Source: CBDBKL01 sp965116215 (lineage in GTDB: Bacteria > Bdellovibrionota > Bdellovibrionia > Bdellovibrionales > JAKFYE01). From it: a stretch of 64,000 nt of DNA. Position numbers and translations under genes: made by a program. The notes beneath the pieces are model-generated. The model was not told the DNA's origin. It was given only the letters and a program-made list of their open reading frames with translations, and did not search any database. Positions 27,582-37,026 of this stretch are shown here, one piece after another (positions within the stretch are counted from its first letter, which is position 1; the number at the start of each line of letters is the position of its first letter). The DNA is taken from the NCBI GenBank assembly GCA_965116215.1, contig OZ220494.1, positions 248,001-312,000 on the forward strand, in the 5' to 3' direction.

Positions 27582-28457
27582 ATGAAGTTACTGTATTGGG
27601 TGGAATTTTTTGATGACCTACAACATGTTCGTGGTCGTTCCAAAAACACAGTTATGGCCTATCGGCGTGATTTAGAACTCTATTTAGAGTTTAAAAAAAC
27701 AAAAAAACCTCTTGCTAAAATTTACATGTTTATGAAGAAACGAGGTTTAAGTTCTCGTTCTCAATCTAGGGTTATTAGTTCGATGAGAACATACTATAAA
27801 TTTTTAGAGAGAAAAGGAGCCCCTTCCCATGAATTAAGGGAGCTTAAACCCTTGAAGATTACAACTAAACTCCCAATGCCTTTGACAGAAAAGGAGTTTA
27901 GACGGCTTTTTGATGTTTGCAAGGTGAAAGACCCCTATAAAACAGCAAGGAATCGTATAACATTATTGTTATTGTTTGGTTTAGGATGTCGGGTGAGTGA
28001 AATGATTGCTTTAAATATCGAAGATTTTAATTCTTCAGAGGGATGGTTAAAAGTGACTGGTAAGGGAAGAAAGGAGAGAATTATTCCTTTGACAGAAAAT
28101 CTTTTAAAAGAACTAAAATTTTATATTCAAGATATTCGGAATCATTTAGTGAAAAGAGGGGTGGGAAAGTCCATACTGATTAATGATCGCAGTCGGAGAC
28201 CCTCTCGTGTTGATATTTGGAGGTGGCTGGCTCTTTGGTCGGAAAAAGCGGGTTTTAAAGAGCCTGTGGGTCCTCACCGGTTCCGTCATGGATGCGCTAC
28301 AGTTTTGCTAGAGTCAGGGGCTGATTTGAGATCTATCCAGTTGTTGTTGGGTCATGCTAGCTTGCAAACAACACAAATTTATACAAGTGTATCTACGGGC
28401 AAAAAACAAGAAGTGGTTGATAAATACCACCCACTGTCTCAACTAGAGCCTCTTTAA
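27582..28457 (+). CDS. xerC: Xer-family tyrosine recombinase
   Basis: 291 residues from the ATG at 27582, the normal Xer length; the frame opens earlier at 27414 but that extension is unlike the family. The N-terminal SAM-like core-binding domain starts with FFDDLQHVRGRSKNTVMAYRRDLE. The catalytic residues are present: Arg in GCRVSEMIAL, Lys in VTGKGRKERIIP, the HRFRHG box, LLGHASLQTTQIYT with His and the Tyr nucleophile. Most likely the housekeeping chromosome-dimer resolvase (XerC or XerD) that acts at dif with FtsK. An invertase role at the 41-60 kb locus is possible only in principle. Confidence 0.88.
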   Translation: MKLLYWVEFFDDLQHVRGRSKNTVMAYRRDLELYLEFKKTKKPLAKIYMFMKKRGLSSRSQSRVISSMRTYYKFLERKGAPSHELRELKPLKITTKLPMPLTEKEFRRLFDVCKVKDPYKTARNRITLLLLFGLGCRVSEMIALNIEDFNSSEGWLKVTGKGRKERIIPLTENLLKELKFYIQDIRNHLVKRGVGKSILINDRSRRPSRVDIWRWLALWSEKAGFKEPVGPHRFRHGCATVLLESGADLRSIQLLLGHASLQTTQIYTSVSTGKKQEVVDKYHPLSQLEPL

Positions 28458-28980
28458 AACTTTAGATGGTTCTTAAGTTATGAATCTCCAAAACGATTTG
28501 TGCGACTAATAGAAGAGAATGGAAGGAAGATTTTTTATTCAGGTTTCCAAAACGAGTTTTCTGAGGCGCAGGGCGTATTCCGAAGGAAGACGAGCCTGCG
28601 GACCTCAGAGTTGTTTGAGATTTTGAAAGTCTTAAGAATGACTTGTGCCACTGATAGGGCAAACGGGAAGGGAGAGTTTTTCTTCAGGTTTTTAAAACGA
28701 GTTTTCTGAGGCGCAGGGCGTATTCCGAAGGAAGACGAGCTTGCGGACCTCAGAGTTGTTTGAGATTTTTAAAACCTGAAGAAAAATTCTTCCTCTTGTC
28801 ATCTTAAAAAATAAATTCCAAAGAGAGATGAGTTTATTCTATTCTTAATGATATCGAGTGCTATCAAGTCACATTTGTTGTTTTGAAAATGAGTGATAAG
28901 TCCGTCGTTCGGACAGATAAAGATTCTGTTTCTTTTTCATTCCATTTTAATACTTGGCATAGATTGTATTTCTAGAACTT
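28458..28980. repeat. Gene-free stretch with tandem dispersed palindromic elements (R5, about 28510-28795)
   Basis: Two units lie in tandem. Each starts with a GGAAG(G)AGATTTTT/GAGTTTTTCTTCAGGTTT arm, continues through AACGAGTTTTCTGAGGCGCAGGGCGTATTCCG and GACGAGC(C/T)TGCGGACCTCAGAGTTGTTTGAG, and the second ends with the complement arm AAAACCTGAAGAAAAATTCTTCC. CTGAGGCGCAGG against CCTGCGGACCTCAG shows the inner palindrome. Open frames in both directions are by-products. Confidence 0.75.
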
Positions 28981-30372
28981 ATGACAAAAGTTTATTCTTT
29001 TTGTAAAAAGGGTTTTGGACTTATTCCTGTTAGGGTTGAGGCGACATTTGTCCCCGGTCCTCCACAGATAAAAATTCTAGGTTTACCTGATAATTTGCTT
29101 AAGGAGAGTCAAATTCGTATTCGAGCGGCTTTGACAAGTCAAGGGTTTCAGTTTCCAAAGTCAAAGCAAGTTTTAGTCAATTTAAAACCTAATAACATTA
29201 AAAAAGTCAGCTCTGGTTTAGAATTTGCCGTAGCATTTGCTATATTGATTGTTTCCAAACAGATTAAACTTGCTGAAAAGAAAATTTTTGTCTACGGATC
29301 CTTGTCCTTGGCTGGAGATATAGAGGCCCCAGATGATATTGAGGAGTTGAGTTTAATTCATCTATCTCATCCTCTTTATACAGGTATCACTCATTATGGT
29401 TTACCTTTTAAAACTTTGGAAGTCAGAGAGTTATCTCAAATTCTTAATCCTATTTCAAAGCCTGAAATGAGAGACCCTATTAAACAGTCCATTGAGATAC
29501 AGAGCTTATCATTGCCCAAACAGTTAGGTGAAGCATTATGTATAGCATCGCTTGGAAAACATTCTCTATTAATTGCAGGCTCTAAAGGAACGGGGAAATC
29601 GACTGCTGCACGTGCTATGTCTTCTTTAATGTCTCCTATGAGTAATCATATATTTTATCAAGCCAGAGCGATTCATAGATATTTTCATGAGGAGTTAAAA
29701 TCTCCTCCTGTGCGCACTCCTCATCATACAACAACATCTATCGCTCTTGTTGGAGGTGGAGATCCTCCTTTTCCAGGAGAAATATCTAAAGCGCACGGGG
29801 GGATACTGATTTTGGATGAACTTTTAGAATTTTCTAAAGATACCATTGATGTTTTGAGAGAGCCTATGGAGATGGGATTTATTTCTGTCTCTAGACATAA
29901 GGGGGCTTACCGGTTTCCAGCTCAATTTCAATTGATTGCTACTTCTAATCTTTGTCGATGTGGTGAATTCTACCCTTCAAAAGGTAATACATGTCGATGC
30001 CGTTCGGCTGATTTAATCAAATATTTAAATCGCCTTAGTGGACCACTTTTAGATCGTTTTCAAATTGTATTGTTTTGTAAAAATACACGTAAAGAGACAG
30101 TCCAATTAGAAACACTTAAAAGCACATTAGATGAAGCTAAACTTTTTCAAGAGCAGCAAAAAGGCAAAAAGAAAAATCGCCTGAGAGCTTTGGATCAAGA
30201 TTTTCTCTCTACATTGACTCCAAGGAAGAGAAAGAATGTTTTAAATGTTGCACATTCTATTTCCAATATAGCGTTCAGTCAGGAATTACTGCCTTGTCAT
30301 TTACAAAAAGCGATCACCTATGCAGTGGAACCTCAAAGAAAGTTGGAAATAGATGCCTTGGATTACTTGTAG
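28981..30372 (+). CDS. comM: YifB/ComM-type Mg-chelatase-like AAA+ ATPase
   Basis: 463 residues. The N-terminal domain begins VYSFCKKGFGLIPVRVEATFVPGPPQIKILGLPDNLLKESQIRIRAAL, the family's hallmark. Walker A is GSKGTGKST (about 199-207), Walker B is GGILILDELLEF (about 264-275), and the cysteine cluster NLCRCGEF with TCRC follows. ComM is a hexameric helicase that extends branch migration during natural transformation and recombination of divergent DNA. With dprA in the same window it points to competence. Somewhat shorter than the common ~500 residues. Confidence 0.92.
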   Translation: MTKVYSFCKKGFGLIPVRVEATFVPGPPQIKILGLPDNLLKESQIRIRAALTSQGFQFPKSKQVLVNLKPNNIKKVSSGLEFAVAFAILIVSKQIKLAEKKIFVYGSLSLAGDIEAPDDIEELSLIHLSHPLYTGITHYGLPFKTLEVRELSQILNPISKPEMRDPIKQSIEIQSLSLPKQLGEALCIASLGKHSLLIAGSKGTGKSTAARAMSSLMSPMSNHIFYQARAIHRYFHEELKSPPVRTPHHTTTSIALVGGGDPPFPGEISKAHGGILILDELLEFSKDTIDVLREPMEMGFISVSRHKGAYRFPAQFQLIATSNLCRCGEFYPSKGNTCRCRSADLIKYLNRLSGPLLDRFQIVLFCKNTRKETVQLETLKSTLDEAKLFQEQQKGKKKNRLRALDQDFLSTLTPRKRKNVLNVAHSISNIAFSQELLPCHLQKAITYAVEPQRKLEIDALDYL

Positions 30373-30442
30373 AATAAGAATTTTCAGGATGTTTTTTTAT
30401 CAGAGATTTTTAAGTGGGTTGCAGAGTTTGTGTTCAGATAAA

Positions 30443-31798
30443 TCATTTTGATAGGATGGCTTTACTTTTTTTAGCATAGTCTTTTATTTTTAAGTCCAGT
30501 ATTTTCTTAGGTATGTTTTGAGGAGTCGTAAATGTATTTTCTAATTCATCTAGGAGTTGTTTTTGAATAACGCCTATATGCAAGGCTGCTTTATAGGGGA
30601 CTAGTGACTGTGTGATGAGAGAATAACGAGAGTGATAAATTGTGGGGTAGTCTTTTTCTATTCGAGCTTCGATGTGTTTTTTTCTTTGAAAGACGGGATT
30701 TCCAGAAAGATGACTCATTTCTGTATGGTTTTCTATTGCCATAGTGGCAATGGCATCGCAGTCTGATTTACGTTCTTTGAAAAATGTTGAAAATAGATCT
30801 TTGTAAAACTTATTTTGTTTTTCAAAAAGTCTCATTAGACAGACTATATCTTCAAAACCAGAATTCATCCCTTGTCCAAAAAAAGGAACAATACCGTGAG
30901 AGGCATCACCTAATAGGAGCATCCAGTCTTTATAGTACCATTTTGATAACCAAACAGTAAAAAGTTGAGATTGTGGATGTGAGTCGAATTGTTTTTCAAT
31001 ATCATAAAGCAGAGGGAGAATGTCCTTAAACTCTCTTTGAAAGTATTTTTTGACTCCTTCTTTTTTTAAGGCTGCAAAAGATATTTTTTCTCCTTTTTCT
31101 GGCATATATAATGTCAGAGTAAAACTTTTATCTAGATTCGGGAGGGACATGAGCATGAAAGGGCCTCGTGGCCATATGTGAAGGGCATCATGTCTATAAT
31201 CTTTTGAAACCTCAGCAGAGAGAAAAAGCTCCTTATAGTCACAGTTTAATCGTTCTATTTTCTCGGAACAGTCTAGAGTTTTTTCTTTGAAAAACTTTCG
31301 GCATTTGGAGTTGGCCCCATCTGTTCCAAAGACAATTGAGGGTTTGACGATGTGTTGGGATTTATTTGTATGGAATATAAGGCGTCTTGATTCAAAGTTG
31401 ATATCTGATAGTTCATGTTGGAAGTGAATAGGAATACCCATTGACTCGGCTTTTTCTAAAAGAATTTTATTGAGTGTATTACGGGATACCGAATAATTTT
31501 GTTCTCCATTATAACCGTAGGGGTAGAAGGTTGGACTCCCTTCTTGATTGTGAATCATTCTTCCCTTTACTGGAGTGGTGATTTTTTCTATATCTTTCCA
31601 AAACTTTAAATGTCTGAGTGCATGGATGCCCCTTGAGGTGATAACAAGATTGATAGATCGTCCTGCGTGGTCTAGACTTTTACGTAAATCGTATCGTTTT
31701 TCATAGAGTTCAACACGATGTCCTTTTTTCTTTAGGAAGCAAGCTAAGAGTGAGCCCACTAAACCTGCACCAATAATAGCTATAGGGTTATTCATTTT
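30443..31798 (-). CDS. kmo: Kynurenine 3-monooxygenase
   Basis: An FAD/NADPH hydroxylase that turns L-kynurenine into 3-hydroxykynurenine. From the ATG at 31798 it has 451 residues. The N-terminus is the FAD Rossmann motif IAIIGAGLVGSLLACFL; GRSINLVITSRG near 55 is typical of KMO, and LLGDASHGIVPFFGQGMNSGFED near 300-320 is the second FAD motif. The start overlaps the kynU 3' end by 11 bp, so translation is coupled. The overlap makes the earlier in-frame start at 31846 unlikely. Last gene of the leftward kynurenine operon. Confidence 0.93.
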   Translation of the reverse strand, partial: KMNNPIAIIGAGLVGSLLACFLKKKGHRVELYEKRYDLRKSLDHAGRSINLVITSRGIHALRHLKFWKDIEKITTPVKGRMIHNQEGSPTFYPYGYNGEQNYSVSRNTLNKILLEKAESMGIPIHFQHELSDINFESRRLIFHTNKSQHIVKPSIVFGTDGANSKCRKFFKEKTLDCSEKIERLNCDYKELFLSAEVSKDYRHDALHIWPRGPFMLMSLPNLDKSFTLTLYMPEKGEKISFAALKKEGVKKYFQREFKDILPLLYDIEKQFDSHPQSQLFTVWLSKWYYKDWMLLLGDASHGIVPFFGQGMNSGFEDIVCLMRLFEKQNKFYKDLFSTFFKERKSDCDAIATMAIENHTEMSHLSGNPVFQRKKHIEARIEKDYPTIYHSRYSLITQSLVPYKAALHIGVIQKQLLDELENTFTTPQNIPKKILDLKIKDYAKKSKAILSK

Positions 31799-33053
31799 TT
31801 TTATTAAGAGTGTTGTTAAGTTTTTCAACAGCGTGAAAAACATCAATATATCGTGTGTAAAGGGGAACTGGGGCTAGACGGAGAATATCAGGTTCTCTGA
31901 AATCGAACATCTCGTTTTGATAACTAAGAGAGGTGGTCAAAGGTGTATATTTGTCTTTAATGCGCAGGCAAAGCATTGAGCCTCGATCTTTAGGTGTTAT
32001 GATTTCGATCTGTTGATCTAATATCTTTTTTAATAAGAATTCAAGGTAAGATGTTATAGTCTCTCTTTTGCAAAAGAGATGATCTCTATTGGCTTGTCTG
32101 AAGATTTCAAGAGAGGCTCTTTGAGCCGCTAATTGAAAAATGGGTGGGTTACTTAATTGCCATGTTTCAGCTCCACCAATGGGTTTAAATTTAGGTTTCA
32201 TTAAAAAGCGTTCTGCCTTGTCATGTCCCCACCACCCTTCAAGACGTGGAAGAGATGTGTGTGCAAAACGATTGTGAACAAAAGCTCCAGCTATACCACC
32301 AGGTCCAGAGTTTAAATATTTATATCCACACCAGACGGCAAAATCCACATCATCTTCATGAAGCTGTAAACGAATATTTCCTATGCCATGGGCAAGGTTA
32401 AAGCCAATATAGGCTCCAATTTCATGAGAGGCTTGAACACTTTCTTTTATTGGAAAGTGCTGACCTGTTAAATAGTTGACATTTCCGAGTACGACTAAGG
32501 CCAAACTCTCTTTGAGTTCTCGGATTTGGTTTAAAATGCGCTCAGGAGAGATGGTTAACTTGCCTCTATCTGGATTGAGCGAGATGACAGTCTCATGGGG
32601 ATCATACCCATGCAGTTTAACATGTGAATCTATGGCATATCTATCTGATGAAAAAATTGTGTTTTCAATAAGTATTTTATTTTTTTTCCCTCTGGGTTGG
32701 TAAAAGGAAGTCAGCATTAAGTGGAGATTGACGGTCAGGGAGTTCATAGCCACGACTTCATTGGTTTTAGCTCCTGTTATCCATGCTAAATCTTCACTGA
32801 GAAGCTCGTGGTATGAAACCCATGGAGAGTTTCCGCTTGTATGTCCTTTGACACCAAGTTTTGACCATGTTTCTAAAGACTCTTGAATGTATTCTTCGAC
32901 TTTTTTAGGCATAAGACCTAGTGAGTGTCCTGTGAGGTAAATTTGCTCTATGCCATCTTTAGTTTTAGGGATGTGAAAAGAGTCTCTCCACTTAGAAAGT
33001 GGATCTGTTCTATCTAATGCGAGAGCAAATTCTTTATTTGTTTCAAAGGTCAT
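31788..33053 (-). CDS. kynU: Kynureninase
   Basis: A PLP enzyme that cleaves 3-hydroxykynurenine to 3-hydroxyanthranilate and alanine. From ATG 33053 it has 421 residues (GTG at 33071 is an alternative). Marker stretches are YLTGHSLGLMP near 38, GNSPWVSYHE near 77 and CGYKYLNSGPGGIAGAFVHNRF near 235-255 with the Schiff-base lysine in GYKYLN. It overlaps both neighbours: the 35-codon ORF upstream by 11 bp and kmo downstream by 11 bp. 3-hydroxyanthranilate from here feeds the 3-HAO encoded on the other strand. Confidence 0.94.
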   Translation of the reverse strand: MTFETNKEFALALDRTDPLSKWRDSFHIPKTKDGIEQIYLTGHSLGLMPKKVEEYIQESLETWSKLGVKGHTSGNSPWVSYHELLSEDLAWITGAKTNEVVAMNSLTVNLHLMLTSFYQPRGKKNKILIENTIFSSDRYAIDSHVKLHGYDPHETVISLNPDRGKLTISPERILNQIRELKESLALVVLGNVNYLTGQHFPIKESVQASHEIGAYIGFNLAHGIGNIRLQLHEDDVDFAVWCGYKYLNSGPGGIAGAFVHNRFAHTSLPRLEGWWGHDKAERFLMKPKFKPIGGAETWQLSNPPIFQLAAQRASLEIFRQANRDHLFCKRETITSYLEFLLKKILDQQIEIITPKDRGSMLCLRIKDKYTPLTTSLSYQNEMFDFREPDILRLAPVPLYTRYIDVFHAVEKLNNTLNKKNE

Positions 33054-33150
33054 CGTCTTTAGTTTTTCCACTCCATTGCTTTAAAGGAATACGTACATCG
33101 TCATAAGTATCTATTTTGCTTTCTTGTTTTACTATTTTAAACTTTTTCAT
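33043..33150 (-). CDS. Small ORF (35 codons) coupled between the decarboxylase and kynU
   Basis: The ATG at 33150 overlaps the stop of the gene upstream as ATGA, and the TGA at 33043-33045 lies inside the start of kynU. The peptide begins MKKFKIVKQESKIDTYDDVR and ends KTKDDDL; it is charged, without a signal peptide or membrane segment. Both ends follow the tight overlap pattern of this operon, which makes translation likely, but I recognise no family. It could be a functional micro-protein or a decayed gene piece that keeps ribosomes moving into kynU. Confidence 0.5.
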   Translation of the reverse strand: MKKFKIVKQESKIDTYDDVRIPLKQWSGKTKDDDL

Positions 33151-33929
33151 TCTATTGTTTCAAAGTATAGAGTTTGAAAGCCGGTCACTTTTAATTCTAT
33201 TTTCATATGGGGAGCTAGGGTGACAGCAGGTGTTGCTGCTCCAGCTAATATGAGTTGTCCTGTGTTTAATCCACGATCAAATGGTTCTAAGAGTTCACAT
33301 AGCTGGACAATGGAGAGGATGGGGTCTCCGGAAATAGCGTTGGCCTCTTCCACAGATTGTGTTTGTCCGTTTATTTTGAAGTGTAATTGTGTTTGATTGA
33401 AATAAATGTCTTTGGGTTTTTTCTTTTCACTGGAGATATGGAAAGCTAATGCGGAAGTGTTATCTGCCACGACATCTTCTAGTGAAAAGTAGCGAAAGGC
33501 TTGGTAGCGTGTATCTAATATCTCTAAAGCAGGACAAATGCTTTCAATAGCGTCTAGGGCGTTTTGCCTTGAGATTTTGCCCTTTAATTTTTTTTTCATT
33601 TTAAAAGCTAGTTCAGCTTCAACTTTGGGTTGCAGGCTTCCTTGAAGGGAAAAAAACTTTTCCTTATGGCACATAGAATCTGTAAGCACTCCAAAGCAGG
33701 GAGTTTCTAAGCCCATTTGTTTTCGCTTGGCTTCAGAAGTCAGGCCCATTTTGTACCCAATAAAGTTCTCTCCTGCTTTTTCCCTAAGCTCTAATCCAGA
33801 AAATTGCACTTCATATGCAGACACTATATCCAAGTCTTTATAATCCTTTGTGATTTGTTCAATTTTTTGAGGGATCGTGCGAGCTCTATGTAATTTCAGA
33901 GCTAGCTTTTCACATTCTTTTTTGTTCAT
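33147..33929 (-). CDS. 4-oxalocrotonate decarboxylase / 2-keto-4-pentenoate hydratase family
   Basis: 260 residues of the fumarylacetoacetase-like hydratase/decarboxylase family: RTIPQKIEQITKDYKDLDI near the start, GYKMGLTSEAKRKQMG near 57, and PKVEAELAFKMKKKLKG near 102 with metal-binding glutamates. In the 3-hydroxyanthranilate meta-cleavage pathway (nba/amn genes) this position is filled by 4-oxalocrotonate decarboxylase, giving 2-oxopent-4-enoate; the hydratase for the next step is very similar in sequence and cannot be excluded. First gene of the leftward operon, starting 284 bp from the divergent kynB. Confidence 0.82.
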   Translation of the reverse strand: MNKKECEKLALKLHRARTIPQKIEQITKDYKDLDIVSAYEVQFSGLELREKAGENFIGYKMGLTSEAKRKQMGLETPCFGVLTDSMCHKEKFFSLQGSLQPKVEAELAFKMKKKLKGKISRQNALDAIESICPALEILDTRYQAFRYFSLEDVVADNTSALAFHISSEKKKPKDIYFNQTQLHFKINGQTQSVEEANAISGDPILSIVQLCELLEPFDRGLNTGQLILAGAATPAVTLAPHMKIELKVTGFQTLYFETIE

Positions 33930-34213
33930 TGGGAAAAATCCTTTTTGCTTTTTATCTGACTTTAATGAGAGTTGTGATAATTTTCAAGTTGAGATACAGA
34001 TAGAATAGAAAGTGTCTGGGTACAGAGATGGAAGGACATAAAATCCGATATTTGCTTCTATATATAAAGGTAAGTGTGTTGGGTGACAAGCGGCTTACAA
34101 ATTGCAATTCACAGTGGGGTGTGATTGATAAGAGATAACAACGGGTTATTAGAGCGAGCTGATGCGACTATTATAGAGATTCGATAAATAGTTTTGAGGA
34201 GTGGAAAGAAAAA
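33930..34213. promoter_or_regulatory. Divergent control region of the two kynurenine operons
   Basis: This 284 bp AT-rich gap lies between the two operon starts and should hold both promoters. I see no strong operator palindrome. TTTGAGGAGTGG before 34214 provides the ribosome-binding site of kynB. No regulator gene (such as a KynR/Lrp type) is found beside the cluster. Confidence 0.5.
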
Positions 34214-34864
34214 ATGAGTCTGTCTTTAGAGAGTGCAAAGATTATAGATATCACACCTGTTATTTCTGAGAATCTTTCTGTTTTTCCAGGAGATACACCT
34301 TTTGAGAGAAAAGTTGTTATGAGTTTTGAAAATCAGGACCACCTAGGGCTTTCCTATTTAAAGTCTACGGTTCATTTAGGGGCACATGCGGATGCCAGCA
34401 ATCATTATCACAGAGATGGAGAGGGGATTGAAAAAAGAGATCTCAGTCATTATATTGGTGGATGTCAAGTTATCAGGGTACAAATTTGTAGAGGTGAAAG
34501 AATTCGTCCAGAGCATATAAGAGATAAAAAAATCACTCAGAGAAGAGTTCTGTTTTGTACAAATTCTTTTCCTAACCCTTATGAGTGGAATGAGGATTTT
34601 AACTCTTTATCTCCGGAGCTGATTGACTTTCTTTCCAAGAGAGATGTTTTAACAGTGGGTATTGATACACCATCTGTGGATCCTGCTAGGGATAAGATTT
34701 TGGAGTCACACCATGCTATTTATAAAAATAATTTTGCTATATTAGAGGGTTTGATTTTAAGTCATGTTGCAGAGGGTGAGTATCAGTTGATTGCTCTTCC
34801 TTTACCTATAGAAGGAGCGGATGCCTCTCCTGTTCGAGCTATTTTGTTAAAGGAGTCTTTGTGA
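34214..34864 (+). CDS. kynB: Kynurenine formamidase (cyclase family)
   Basis: Hydrolyses N-formylkynurenine to kynurenine and formate. The 216-residue protein has DITPVISENLSVFPGDTPF at the start, the zinc motif HLGAHADASNHYHRDGEGI (about 56-74; compare HxGxHxDxxxH of the cyclase family) and VGIDTPSVDP near 149, with HHAIYKNNFAILEGLILSHV near 167-186. The HADA form is typical for KynB rather than other cyclases. Its stop overlaps the GTG start of the dehydrogenase (GTGA). First gene of the rightward operon; tryptophan 2,3-dioxygenase, needed before it, is not in the window. Confidence 0.92.
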   Translation: MSLSLESAKIIDITPVISENLSVFPGDTPFERKVVMSFENQDHLGLSYLKSTVHLGAHADASNHYHRDGEGIEKRDLSHYIGGCQVIRVQICRGERIRPEHIRDKKITQRRVLFCTNSFPNPYEWNEDFNSLSPELIDFLSKRDVLTVGIDTPSVDPARDKILESHHAIYKNNFAILEGLILSHVAEGEYQLIALPLPIEGADASPVRAILLKESL

Positions 34865-36297
34865 TTGAAATACATAATTATATAGGGGGGCGATTTTGTA
34901 AATCAGAAAAGACACTTACAACTGAAGAGCCTGCAACGGGGAAGGTGTATGCTCTGTTGCCTGATTCAGATAAACAGGATGTCGATCGATCTGTTCGTGC
35001 AGCCGAAAAGGCTTTTCCCTACTGGTCAGGTTTATCTGTTGATGAACGTGTAGAATGGTTATTAAAGATATCTCAAGTTATAGAAGAGCATTCAGGTGAA
35101 CTTGCTGAATGGGAAAGTCGTGATAATGGAAAACCTATCACATTATCTTCCACAATAGATATTCCAAGGGTTGTTAAAAACTTTCAGTTTTTTGCAGAGT
35201 ATATAAAGACGCAAAGGGATTTGATATTTGATAATGCTGATTTTCATAATAAAACTGTCAATTATCCTCTAGGGGTTGTCTCTATTATTTCCCCTTGGAA
35301 TTTTCCACTTTATTTGTTGACCTGGAAGATAGCCCCGGCTCTTGTAACGGGAAACACAGTGGTTGCAAAGCCCAGTGAAGTGACTCCGATGACAGCTTTT
35401 CAATTTTCTAGATTGTTAGATGAAATAGCATTTCCATCCGGTGTGATTAATATTGTTCATGGGAGGGGAATTTCCGTGGGGGAGCCTCTTGTGATGCATA
35501 AAAGGGTCAAGGCCGTTTCTTTTACTGGAAGTACAGCCACAGGTTATAGAATTGCCGAGTTAGCGGGAAAGGGGGTGAAAAAAGTTTCTTTAGAAATGGG
35601 AGGAAAAAATCCCAATATTATTTTTAAAGATTGTGATTTTGATGCTGCTTTGGAGGCCACATTGCAATCTTCTTTTATAAATAATGGTCAAGTTTGTCTT
35701 TGTGGCTCTAGAGTGTTTTTACAGGAGGGTATTTATGATGAATTTAAAAATCAGTTTGTTCAAAAGGCAAAAGAGCTTGTTGTAGGGCCTTCGTTAGATA
35801 GAAATGTGGATCAAGGAGCCATTGTGTCTCAAGCTCATTTTAAGAAAATTCTTTCCTATTTAGAGCTTGCTGTTGTGGAAGGTGGGAAGATTATACTAGG
35901 GGGAAGACCTATAAGTTTAAAGTCACCTTATAATGGGGGATATTTTATTGAACCTACGATTATTGAAAATCTTTCTAATCGGTGTCGAACAAATCAGGAG
36001 GAAATATTTGGTCCTGTTGTGACACTTCAGAAGTTTTCAACGGAAGAAGAGGTTGTAGAATTAGCTAATGATACGTCTTATGGATTAAGTGCTTCGATTT
36101 GGTCAGGCGATTTGGAAAGAGCACATCGAGTGGCTTTACGGATTGATGCTGGGGTTATTTGGATAAATACTTGGATGAATAGGGATTTACGAACACCTTT
36201 TGGTGGGTTTAAAACTTCAGGGTTGGGTCGAGAGGGCGGGGAGTGGAGTCTTCGTTTTTTTACCCAACCTAAGAATATTTCTTGGCCTAAAGAGTAG
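34861..36297 (+). CDS. 2-aminomuconic-6-semialdehyde dehydrogenase (aldehyde dehydrogenase family)
   Basis: 478 residues, NAD-dependent aldehyde dehydrogenase. ISPWNFPLYLLTWKIAPAL near 140, FTGSTATGYRIA near 222, the Glu in SLEMGGKNPN near 245 and the catalytic Cys in NNGQVCLCGSR near 280 are all present. The family as such is certain; the substrate is inferred from its place between KynB and aminomuconate deaminase, where it would oxidise 2-aminomuconate semialdehyde to 2-aminomuconate and so divert carbon from NAD synthesis to degradation. GTG start overlapping the previous stop. Confidence 0.9.
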   Translation: MIEIHNYIGGRFCKSEKTLTTEEPATGKVYALLPDSDKQDVDRSVRAAEKAFPYWSGLSVDERVEWLLKISQVIEEHSGELAEWESRDNGKPITLSSTIDIPRVVKNFQFFAEYIKTQRDLIFDNADFHNKTVNYPLGVVSIISPWNFPLYLLTWKIAPALVTGNTVVAKPSEVTPMTAFQFSRLLDEIAFPSGVINIVHGRGISVGEPLVMHKRVKAVSFTGSTATGYRIAELAGKGVKKVSLEMGGKNPNIIFKDCDFDAALEATLQSSFINNGQVCLCGSRVFLQEGIYDEFKNQFVQKAKELVVGPSLDRNVDQGAIVSQAHFKKILSYLELAVVEGGKIILGGRPISLKSPYNGGYFIEPTIIENLSNRCRTNQEEIFGPVVTLQKFSTEEEVVELANDTSYGLSASIWSGDLERAHRVALRIDAGVIWINTWMNRDLRTPFGGFKTSGLGREGGEWSLRFFTQPKNISWPKE

Positions 36298-36372
36298 AAT
36301 AGGTTTTATGAGAGATATGAGAGAGCTTGTTTCAAGTAGGACAAGGACAAGGACAAGTGGGAGAGAAGAAGA

Positions 36373-36795
36373 GTGAAAAGCTGGAAAGTGATACATTCGG
36401 ATAGGGCCCCTACTCCTGTGGGTTTATATCCTCATGCCAACAGGGCGGGGAAGTTTTTATTTCTTTCCGGTATTGGGCCACGGCAGAGAGGTCGGCAAGA
36501 AATTCCCGGAGTGACTTTGGATGAAAATGGGGAGGTGATTTCAAAGGATATTGAGGTGCAATGTCATAGTGTGTTTAAAAATGTTAAGTGGGTTTTAGAG
36601 GAGTCGGGGGCGAGTTGGGATCAATTAGTGGATGTTACAGTTTTTTTAACTGATATGAAAAATGATTTTGAAACGTATAATAGGATTTACGCAGATTATT
36701 TTAAAGATGTACAGCCCTGTAGAACAACGGTGGAGGTGAGTCGATTGCCGACCCCTATTGCTATTGAACTGAAGTGTATTGCTTTATTAGAATAG
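36373..36795 (+). CDS. 2-aminomuconate deaminase (RidA/YjgF family)
   Basis: 140 residues of the RidA fold. LFLSGIGPRQRGRQEIPGV near 33-50 is the pattern that separates aminomuconate deaminases (NbaF/AmnD) from generic RidA; the C-terminal PCRTTVEVSRLPTPIAIELKCIA holds the conserved arginine and glutamate. It converts 2-aminomuconate to 4-oxalocrotonate with release of ammonia. GTG start with a GAGAGAAG site upstream. A three-copy AAGGAC repeat lies about 25 bp before it. Confidence 0.88.
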   Translation: MKSWKVIHSDRAPTPVGLYPHANRAGKFLFLSGIGPRQRGRQEIPGVTLDENGEVISKDIEVQCHSVFKNVKWVLEESGASWDQLVDVTVFLTDMKNDFETYNRIYADYFKDVQPCRTTVEVSRLPTPIAIELKCIALLE

Positions 36796-36888
36796 ATGTT
36801 TTTTATGTTATACTTCCTGATTGATGATTAAGTGCTGAAATCTTTCTTTATTATTTTATTTGTTTAGATAAAGAAGTGTGTTGTTTTT

Positions 36889-36990
36889 AATTAGAAAATT
36901 AGAAAATTAGAAAATTAGAAAATTAGAAAATTAGAAAATTAGAAAATTAGAAAATTAGAAAATTAGAAAATTAGAAAATTAGAAAATTAG
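36889..36990. repeat. 8-bp tandem repeat, unit AATTAGAA, about 12.7 copies
   Basis: Perfect head-to-tail units fill the gap between the deaminase and 3-HAO genes and end 36 bp before the 3-HAO start. Slippage here could alter a promoter or the leader of the last two genes of the pathway. Confidence 0.95.
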
Positions 36991-37026
36991 ACGAAATATT
37001 TTTTAAAATAAGTCGGGAGATTGTTT

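Noticed and set aside
27582..28457. Xer recombinase as the shufflon invertase
   Set aside because: It has the length and motifs of housekeeping XerC/D, is 14 kb from the locus, and the repeats are hundreds of bp long without short core sites, which fits homologous recombination better.
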